Below the pieces are notes generated by a model. That model had not been told where the DNA came from and did not search any database. It was given only the letters and a program-made list of their open reading frames with translations. Of a stretch of DNA of 7,868 nt, positions 1 through 5,172 are shown piece after piece. Location: positions 1-7,868 of the forward strand of contig JABSPC010000669.1 in assembly GCA_013215515.1 (NCBI GenBank). Direction: 5' to 3'. The position numbers and the translations under genes were made by a program. Position 1 is the stretch's first letter. Each line of letters opens with the position of its first letter. This DNA comes from Crocinitomicaceae bacterium (lineage in GTDB: Bacteria; Bacteroidota; Bacteroidia; Flavobacteriales_D; Crocinitomicaceae).

Positions 1-844
1 ATCGCTCAAAGGGACCATCTGTTCCTCGTCCAACCGTAACATCTGTTGCTTCCAACAAGCATAAACTTGGGTAAACGCTTATAGACAATTGCGATCTCAA
101 ATTCGGTGATGGTGGAATCTTAACCCACCAACGGTAATAATGGTTGTATAATTTGCTACAGTTAATTACTGTCAAATCACATTGAACGCCACCTTTAAGC
201 CAGCCTTCTCCGTTAATCATTTTACCATATTCCCCAATTGTCATTCCGTGTACAATTGGAACGGGATGCATTCCGACAAAAGAGCGGTAATTTGTGTCCA
301 ATACTGGACCATCAACATAATGACCATTTGGATTGGGACGGTCTAATATCATCAAAGGAATATTGTTTTCGGCACACGCCTCCATGACATAATGCAATGT
401 AGAAATGTACGTATAGAAGCGAACTCCGACATCTTGAATATCAAAAACAACAATGTCTAACCCTTTTAGTTGACTCTTATATGGCTTTTTATTTTTTCCG
501 TAAAGTGATATAATAGGCAGTCCAGTCTTTTCATCTTTCTGATTCCCGACATGTTCTCCAGCATCCGCATCGCCTCTAAACCCATGCTCTGGTGAGAATA
601 CACGAACAACGTTAATTCCACTTCCGATAAGTGTATCAACTAAATGTGTTTCATCTACCATGGATGTCTGGTTTCCAACTACCCCCACCCTTTTCCCTTC
701 CAACAAAGGCATATAGGTTTTCGGATAGGATGCTGCGGTAATTGTAGGCTCTCTATATATCTTTTTTGACGGAGGATCAACACTTGGAACTGTTGCTTCA
801 GCACTTTCACAAGAAAATATCAAAAGGATCAAAATACTTTTCAA
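1..844 (-). CDS. NamZ/DUF1343-family exo-beta-N-acetylmuramidase-like lipoprotein, 3' end outside window
   Basis: The reading frame is open from 844 to the window edge, giving 281 residues; family members are usually about 390-420 residues, so roughly the last quarter to third is missing. I start it at a TTG because no ATG or GTG lies between the signal peptide and the upstream divergent gene, and an AAGGA lies 7 nt upstream. The N-terminus reads MKSILILLIFSC: a short hydrophobic stretch ending in Cys12, a probable lipobox, so the mature protein is probably a membrane-anchored lipoprotein. Family motifs visible in order are VGVVGNQTS, SPEHGFRGDADAGE (84-97), DIQDVGVRFYTY (135-146), LDRPNPNG (167-174), GMHPVPIVHGMTIGEY (191-206), PPSPNL (244-249) and YPSLCLLEATDVTVGRGTD (258-276). 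The characterised family (GH171, NamZ) releases terminal N-acetylmuramic acid from peptidoglycan fragments; Glu86 in SPEHG is a candidate active-site acid. Function is inferred from family motifs; the motif matches are strong. No frameshift was seen. Confidence 0.9.
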   Translation of the reverse strand, partial: MKSILILLIFSCESAEATVPSVDPPSKKIYREPTITAASYPKTYMPLLEGKRVGVVGNQTSMVDETHLVDTLIGSGINVVRVFSPEHGFRGDADAGEHVGNQKDEKTGLPIISLYGKNKKPYKSQLKGLDIVVFDIQDVGVRFYTYISTLHYVMEACAENNIPLMILDRPNPNGHYVDGPVLDTNYRSFVGMHPVPIVHGMTIGEYGKMINGEGWLKGGVQCDLTVINCSKLYNHYYRWWVKIPPSPNLRSQLSISVYPSLCLLEATDVTVGRGTDGPFER

Positions 845-887
845 GCACAAATCCTTTGTGTAATTTAGCCAAAAACCAAGATTAAAT
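845..887. promoter_or_regulatory. 43-bp divergent intergenic region, candidate overlapping promoters
   Basis: This is the only space between the inferred start codons of two divergently read genes, so the promoters must overlap each other or extend into the coding ends. On the plus strand, TAAATTTG at 883-890 matches the Bacteroidota -7 consensus TAnnTTTG exactly, but it overlaps the TTG start of the permease, which makes it doubtful as that gene's promoter. On the minus strand, TAATCTTG (about 885-878) has one mismatch to the same consensus. No convincing -33 TTTG at standard spacing was found for either. Treat as a candidate region only. Confidence 0.4.
852..856 (-). promoter_or_regulatory. 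Ribosome binding site that fixes a TTG start for the NamZ-like gene
   Basis: Reading the minus strand, AAGGA (856 to 852) is followed by 7 nt and then TTG at 844-842. The TTG opens a lipoprotein signal peptide (MKSILILLIFSC). The frame upstream holds no ATG, and the first downstream in-frame ATG lies beyond the signal peptide. Clear Shine-Dalgarno sequences are uncommon in Bacteroidota, so its presence here may compensate for the weak start codon. Confidence 0.65.
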
Positions 888-2588
888 TTGTCGTACGAAT
901 ATTTCATATCTAAGAAAACCCTAAAGAGTGTCGTACAAGGTAAGAAAGTTTCCAAACCTATCGTACGGATCTCGATTATAAGTATAGCACTAGCGGTTAT
1001 TGTCAACTTAATCACTATTGCTGTTGTTACTGGGTTTCAACAAGAAGTGCGCCAAAAAGTGAGCGGGTTTGGTTCACACATTTTTATCATGGCCGCAAGC
1101 GAAGGAAGTATCTACGAAAGTGAACCTATTCGCAAAGATCAACCGTTTATCGAGAGTATCAAAAGTCTTAAGGGAGTAAAATCAATATTTCCAGTAGGCT
1201 ATAAACCGGTTCTATTTCAATCCAATAAAAACGAAATAAAATACAAACTTCCAAACGGAAAAGACACGAGTGAAATTCAACAAAATGTCTATGGAACTGT
1301 TCTTAAAGGAGTCAATGATGATTACGATTGGTCCTTTTTTAAGGAAAGTTTGATAGAAGGTAAAATCCCTGTTTTTGGAGATTCAGTATCAAATAGAGTT
1401 TTAATTTCTAAAAATCTGAGCGACAACCTGAGCTTCACGGTTGGGGATACTATCAATGCATTTTTCGTCCGAAGTGTTCCGGTTCAAAGTCAGTTTGTCG
1501 TTTCTGGAATTTATGAGACGGGGCTCGAAGAACTGGATAAAAAAATGGTGATGACCGACCTTAAGTATGTTCAAGAATTAAACGCCTGGGGCATTCAAAT
1601 AACACCTGAATTAGTGGATACTTTAAATCAACCTGGGTATATCTCACTTTACGCCAATATCACCGGAGGAAATGGTCGTTATCGATTAAACTGGGGCGAA
1701 TCTGGGTTTTCTAGAACTACCTTACTAATTATTTGCCCATATAAAGACACCACGATTAGAATAATTGGAACCGACGACTGGAGTGGACTGAACGCACCAG
1801 TAGAAGATTCATCTCTTCCTGATACGGCATATATTAAAATAACTATTCAAGGTGACCCTTATTCCGCGTGTGATTTTGAGATAGATGAAAATGGCGATCT
1901 CAAACGAACTTATTTGAATCAAACGGGATCCAAGTTCTCATTAAAAGCATCGAAAAAAACGGTCACGTTTGAGATGATCGCCGGTAAAGGGAGTTTACAT
2001 AATTATGTTGGCGGTTTTGAAATAAACGTAGATAATTGGGATGATTTATCGGTAATTGCCAAAAGCATCAAGAAAAAGGTTGAGTTCATACCCACTCCTT
2101 ACAATGAAATGCTGAAAGTCACTAGTATTAAAGACAATGAAAGGGATATATTCGTTTGGCTTGGCTTCTTAGATATCAATGTGATTATCATCTTGTCATT
2201 GATGATTCTAATTGGGATTATCAATATGGGATCTGCATTATTGGTCCTAATTCTCATTCGGTCAAATTTCATTGGAATGATGAAGGCAATGGGAGCTACA
2301 AATTGGAAAATCAGAAAGATCTTCTTAATTCAAGCGGGCTTTTTGATTGGTCGCGGAATGCTTATTGGAAATGTAATTGGACTTGGGATCTGTTTTGTAC
2401 AAAGTCAGTTTGGAATCCTGTCTTTGAACCCTGAAGTCTATTACCTAAGTCAAGTTCCTATTGAACTCAACTTTTGGCATTGGCTAATCTTGAATGTAGC
2501 AACGTTAACTGTTTGTTTATTAGCGTTGATTGGACCAAGCATCGTTATTACAAGAATTAATCCTGTTAAGGCTATTAAGTTTGATTAA
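888..2588 (+). CDS. FtsX/LolC-type ABC transporter permease with enlarged periplasmic domain
   Basis: The 566-residue product has the MacB/FtsX permease layout: TM1 about 27-49, a large periplasmic domain about 50-425, then TM2 about 428-457, TM3 about 478-505 and TM4 about 530-556. The N-terminal pattern (FISKKT, SKPIVRISIISIAL, VTGFQQEVRQKVSGFGSHI) is typical of Bacteroidota LolC/LolE-like proteins. MKAMGATNWKIRKIFLIQAG (464-483) is the cytoplasmic coupling region expected to contact the ATPase, and the C-terminus ends INPVKAIKFD. The probable role is the inner-membrane half of a lipoprotein-releasing (Lol-type) complex. No ATPase gene lies in the window, as is common where the permease gene stands alone. 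The start is TTG: the frame upstream runs to a TAA at 861 without another start, and the first internal ATG would delete TM1. No good Shine-Dalgarno sequence precedes it. The protein is well over 100 residues longer than the usual length of about 400, owing to residues about 235-371. The FtsX family is certain; the Lol role is inferred. Confidence 0.9.
   Translation: MSYEYFISKKTLKSVVQGKKVSKPIVRISIISIALAVIVNLITIAVVTGFQQEVRQKVSGFGSHIFIMAASEGSIYESEPIRKDQPFIESIKSLKGVKSIFPVGYKPVLFQSNKNEIKYKLPNGKDTSEIQQNVYGTVLKGVNDDYDWSFFKESLIEGKIPVFGDSVSNRVLISKNLSDNLSFTVGDTINAFFVRSVPVQSQFVVSGIYETGLEELDKKMVMTDLKYVQELNAWGIQITPELVDTLNQPGYISLYANITGGNGRYRLNWGESGFSRTTLLIICPYKDTTIRIIGTDDWSGLNAPVEDSSLPDTAYIKITIQGDPYSACDFEIDENGDLKRTYLNQTGSKFSLKASKKTVTFEMIAGKGSLHNYVGGFEINVDNWDDLSVIAKSIKKKVEFIPTPYNEMLKVTSIKDNERDIFVWLGFLDINVIIILSLMILIGIINMGSALLVLILIRSNFIGMMKAMGATNWKIRKIFLIQAGFLIGRGMLIGNVIGLGICFVQSQFGILSLNPEVYYLSQVPIELNFWHWLILNVATLTVCLLALIGPSIVITRINPVKAIKFD
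1590..2000 (+). other. Extra domain inserted in the periplasmic domain of the FtsX/LolC-like permease
   Basis: Residues about 235-371 lie between two stretches that are normally almost adjacent in the family: GLEELDKKMVMTDLKYVQEL before and YVGGFEINVDNWDDL after. The inserted part looks beta-rich. Its first half has a GGNGRYRLNW pattern followed by a CPYKDTTIRIIGTD strand pattern, reminiscent of SprB/PKD-like beta-sandwich repeats; the second half contains a Cys328-Asp-Phe-Glu-Ile segment and KTVTFEMIAGKG. The reading frame and composition run smoothly through it, so it does not look like a recent insertion or an error. Domain limits are estimated by eye, and no function is assigned. Confidence 0.6.
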
Positions 2589-2596
2589 TCTTAGTC

Positions 2597-2637
2597 AAAA
2601 AAAATGCGTCTCGGTTAAACCGAGACGCATTTTTTTT
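2597..2637. terminator. Bidirectional intrinsic terminator between convergent genes
   Basis: This is a perfect inverted repeat centred on 2617: eight A, then TGCGTCTCGGTT, a single central A, AACCGAGACGCA and eight T. In RNA the GC-rich core (ATGCGTCTCGG pairing with CCGAGACGCAT) would form a hairpin with a 5-nt loop followed by a U run on either strand. It starts 8 nt after the permease stop and ends 16 nt before the OmpA-like gene's stop, so it can end both transcription units. Confidence 0.92.
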
Positions 2638-2653
2638 GTGCCTGAATTTTCTT

Positions 2654-4147
2654 TTATTCCGTTACCAACTCTACGAATTGGAAAGGAACGTACTTGCTTT
2701 TATTTACAGAATCATCTACGTAAGAAGGACCATCAACAATTGCTTTTTCTATAACAACTGTAACTTTATCAGCATATTTATTTTTGAAGTATTTCATCAA
2801 AACTTTCTTGATATTCTCAGCCCGTACTTTCGCTAACTCCTCGTTCGTTCCGAATGTTTTGGTTGGAACTTGAGATGCAGATGAAACAATTTTAATTGTA
2901 ACGCTTGCTCGACCTTCTTCAAAATCTTTCTCAACGGCATTAACGAATTTTTTAAGATCTCCTTTCGATACAGACAACTTGCTTTTGTTGTATCCAAAAT
3001 TGTGTTTGAACTTATAATTTTCGTAAGCCAAAACAGGTATAGTTGGCTCATCAACGTAACAAGTAGTTGCATTAACGTGTCCTACTGCATCTGTAACAGT
3101 TACGGTATATTTACCCTTTGACAATGCCAAAATATCTTCTGTACTCGCACCATTCGACCATTCGAAAGTATATGGTGCAGCACCACTTTCAATCGTCAAA
3201 TCTATAGAGCCATCAGCTCCTTTATTAGTTGAAGCAGCTACAGCAGAACATCCAATTTTTAATGGTGGTGGCGTGAAAATTTCAATCATATAAATATCAC
3301 TCAATTCACGATCACGGTTACTCGACCAGTACGCATACTTACCCGAATAGCTAAAGTGAGCATCGAATTTTGGTGAATTAATCTCATTCCCTAGGTTCAC
3401 TGGTTTAGACCAGTCTGTCCAACTTCCTTGTTTTACAGAATAAAAAATATCTGCATCACCTGCACCGCCGAACCCATCACTTGAGAAAAACAATGTATCT
3501 TGATCTTTCGATAAGAATGGTGAAATCTCAAATCCTGTTGAGTTAATATCGTCACCCATATGAAGTGGTTCCGACCATGTACCTCCTGACTTGGTACAGA
3601 TGTACAAATCCTCCTTTCCCAAAGAATTCTCTCCCATATATGAAATCAGAATTACATCTTCTTTTTCGTTTACGTGAAAACCGTAAAAATCACCATCAAT
3701 ATACAATCCAGGAATATCTATCGGTTCTGGAGTTGACCAACTGTTGTTTTTCTTTTTTGAAACAGCAATTCCTTTCTTTTGATCTTTCTTTCCATCATAA
3801 GCGTTCAATAGAAATAAAGAAGTCCCATCGCTGCTCATTCCAACAACTGCATTATTGAATTTATTATTTAATCCACTTATTCGAGTGCTTTCCGAATATC
3901 CACCGCCATCTTGTCTAATACTTGCCCAAATATCTTGATCAAATTCATCACCTGTATTTTTTTCGTCAAAAGTTCTGACAAAATAAAGCATTGAACTGTC
4001 ATTTGAAAAGATCGGAATCCCCTCTTCAGAAGTTTCTGCATTAACTGTTCCTTTCAATTGAGTTGGTGTTGAGAAATCCCAAAACTGTGCATTTGAAGCC
4101 ATGGACACGGCTACCATAATTACACTAAGTACTATTGATTTTTTCAT
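2654..4147 (-). CDS. PD40-propeller, SprB-repeat, OmpA-like envelope protein (PorE-like architecture)
   Basis: The 497-residue product begins with a Sec signal peptide (MKKSIVLSVIMVAVSMASNA, probable cleavage near A20). Residues about 40-290 hold at least five PD40/WD40-like beta-propeller blades, recognised by repeated patterns such as IPIFSNDSSMLYF, FLSKDQDTLFFSSDGFGG and AHFSYSGKYAYWSSNRD with DIW/DIF/DIY strand ends. Residues about 298-367 form a SprB-type repeat (GAAPYTFEWSNGAS, GKYTVTVTDAVG). Residues about 372-497 are an OmpA-C-like domain with NEELAKVRAENI, keeping Arg442 of the usual peptidoglycan-binding motif. The normal TD pair is not seen; the aligned place reads IVSSAS. T9SS PorE has TPR, propeller, CRD and OmpA domains in that order; here the TPR is absent and a SprB repeat takes the CRD place. 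It is last in the operon, 24 bp after the PorP/SprF gene, with no strong Shine-Dalgarno sequence. A role in anchoring the secreted adhesin or its outer-membrane partner to the cell wall is inferred from context. Confidence 0.88.
   Translation of the reverse strand: MKKSIVLSVIMVAVSMASNAQFWDFSTPTQLKGTVNAETSEEGIPIFSNDSSMLYFVRTFDEKNTGDEFDQDIWASIRQDGGGYSESTRISGLNNKFNNAVVGMSSDGTSLFLLNAYDGKKDQKKGIAVSKKKNNSWSTPEPIDIPGLYIDGDFYGFHVNEKEDVILISYMGENSLGKEDLYICTKSGGTWSEPLHMGDDINSTGFEISPFLSKDQDTLFFSSDGFGGAGDADIFYSVKQGSWTDWSKPVNLGNEINSPKFDAHFSYSGKYAYWSSNRDRELSDIYMIEIFTPPPLKIGCSAVAASTNKGADGSIDLTIESGAAPYTFEWSNGASTEDILALSKGKYTVTVTDAVGHVNATTCYVDEPTIPVLAYENYKFKHNFGYNKSKLSVSKGDLKKFVNAVEKDFEEGRASVTIKIVSSASQVPTKTFGTNEELAKVRAENIKKVLMKYFKNKYADKVTVVIEKAIVDGPSYVDDSVNKSKYVPFQFVELVTE
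3047..3256 (-). other. SprB-type repeat domain between propeller and OmpA-like domain
   Basis: Residues about 298-367 of the OmpA-like protein match the SprB repeat pattern: an opening strand (IGCSAVAASTNKGADGSIDL), the GxxPYTFEWSNG core, then a short loop and GKYTVTVTDAVG, closing with a Cys (C363) before DEP. Cys300 and Cys363 could pair. Such repeats usually occur in large T9SS-secreted adhesins rather than inside a propeller/OmpA protein. Confidence 0.75.
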
Positions 4148-4171
4148 TTTCTAAAAGTTATCGTCAATTAT

Positions 4172-5161
4172 TTATCTACCGATCATAATTCCTAAAACAA
4201 TCTCATGTCCTCCGGAAGTGTACTTGTTAAATTTCGTCAGAGATAAATCGAATGAATACCCGAATTTAAACTTCTCACTTAGACTTCCTCCAAGCATTAT
4301 AACTGCTGCATCTTTATGTCTGTAAGAAGCACCAACCCATAACCACTCTTTATACTCAAGCTGTACCGTCCCTTCTACTGAAACAGGTGCATTTGGAACA
4401 ACCTTAGTTAATACACTTGGCATTAAAGTTAAATTATCATTCAATGGGAATTTATATCCAGCCGTAAAGTTGAAGTGCATTCTAGGATCAAAATTTGCCG
4501 ATCCAGAACCAAATCCAACCAAATCCTTCGTTAAATTGTCCGCTGAAATACCAACAAACAAGTCTTTTGAATAGAAATACAATCCAGCTCCGATGTCAAG
4601 AAAATTCATACTCCCTTGGTCGGCAACAAAATCGTTGTATGTTTGATCATTTTCAAAAGTTCCTGAAAACCCTGGCATATTTGAAAGAACTGTTGCTCTA
4701 TCTTTCAAGAAACTACTGTTCGATATTCCCAATTTAGTTCCAAAAGATAAATTATGCTTTTTACTTACAGGTAGATGAATCGCATATGTTCCAGCAAAGG
4801 ATATTTTTCTAAATGCTCCATATTGGTCAGCAACAATTTGTCCACCAATTGCGTGTTTTAATCTTCCAGTATTTACTTCCGGATTTTTAAAAGGTCCACG
4901 ACTCGTTCTTACCGATGGATTGTATTTCTGCTTGCTATTATTGAGTACAGTAGATCCATACGCATAAGCGGTAACGGGTGAATTATCAAAACCTGCCCAC
5001 TGGTATCTACCTCCAATAGTGAAATCCATGAAATCATATATCCCAGCGGCACCAGGATTGATCATGAATTGATTTCTGTTGTATTGACTGTATTGGGGAA
5101 GTTGTTGCCCAAATTCAATAGACGTTGATGCTATTGCCAGCGTTAATAATAACTTTCTCAT
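4172..5161 (-). CDS. Type IX secretion system membrane protein, PorP/SprF family
   Basis: The 329-residue product has an N-terminal signal peptide (MRKLLLTLAIAS...) and then the family hallmark QLPQYSQYNRNQFMINPGAAG (20-40), where most members read QxxQYxxNxxxxNPAxAG. The remainder alternates short amphipathic strands with turns, as expected for an outer-membrane beta-barrel: GRYQWAGF, HAIGGQIVADQYGAF, FLDIGAGLYFYSKDLFVGIS, and the closing FGYSFDLSLTKFNKYTSGGH followed by EIVLGIMIGR. The length is normal for the family. PorP/SprF proteins are known to be needed for secretion or attachment of SprB-like and other type B sorted T9SS cargo, and each is often encoded directly after its cargo. That is the case here: the gene starts 11 bp after the adhesin stop and is followed 24 bp later by the OmpA-like gene. 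It probably serves this adhesin specifically; that pairing is inferred from position. Confidence 0.93.
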   Translation of the reverse strand: MRKLLLTLAIASTSIEFGQQLPQYSQYNRNQFMINPGAAGIYDFMDFTIGGRYQWAGFDNSPVTAYAYGSTVLNNSKQKYNPSVRTSRGPFKNPEVNTGRLKHAIGGQIVADQYGAFRKISFAGTYAIHLPVSKKHNLSFGTKLGISNSSFLKDRATVLSNMPGFSGTFENDQTYNDFVADQGSMNFLDIGAGLYFYSKDLFVGISADNLTKDLVGFGSGSANFDPRMHFNFTAGYKFPLNDNLTLMPSVLTKVVPNAPVSVEGTVQLEYKEWLWVGASYRHKDAAVIMLGGSLSEKFKFGYSFDLSLTKFNKYTSGGHEIVLGIMIGR

Positions 5162-5165
5162 GGTC

Positions 5166-5171
5166 TCTTTG
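5166..5171 (-). promoter_or_regulatory. Ribosome binding site of the PorP/SprF-family gene
   Basis: On the minus strand AAAGAG lies 4 nt before the ATG at 5161-5159, in the 11-bp gap after the adhesin stop codon. The tight spacing suggests translational coupling with the adhesin. Confidence 0.4.
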
Positions 5172-5172
5172 T

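Noticed and set aside
1..844. A broken or frameshifted NamZ-like pseudogene
   Set aside because: All 281 codons read without a stop, and the family motifs appear in the expected order; only the window edge truncates it.
1590..2000. Mobile element or frameshift as the cause of the longer permease
   Set aside because: No inverted ends, target duplications or frame breaks were seen, and the segment reads as ordinary protein continuous with both sides.
2156..2434. 92-residue plus-strand open frame inside the permease gene
   Set aside because: It lies in another frame of the well-supported permease, over its membrane segments, and shows no family pattern.
2530..2836. Two short plus-strand open frames crossing the end of the permease, the terminator and the 3' end of the OmpA-like gene
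   Set aside because: They run through the terminator hairpin and antisense to the OmpA-like gene; the products look random.
3565..3858. 97-residue plus-strand open frame antisense to the propeller domain
   Set aside because: A shadow of the real minus-strand gene; its composition shows no domain.
4495..4737. 80-residue plus-strand open frame antisense to the PorP/SprF gene
   Set aside because: The opposite strand is a convincing full-length family member.
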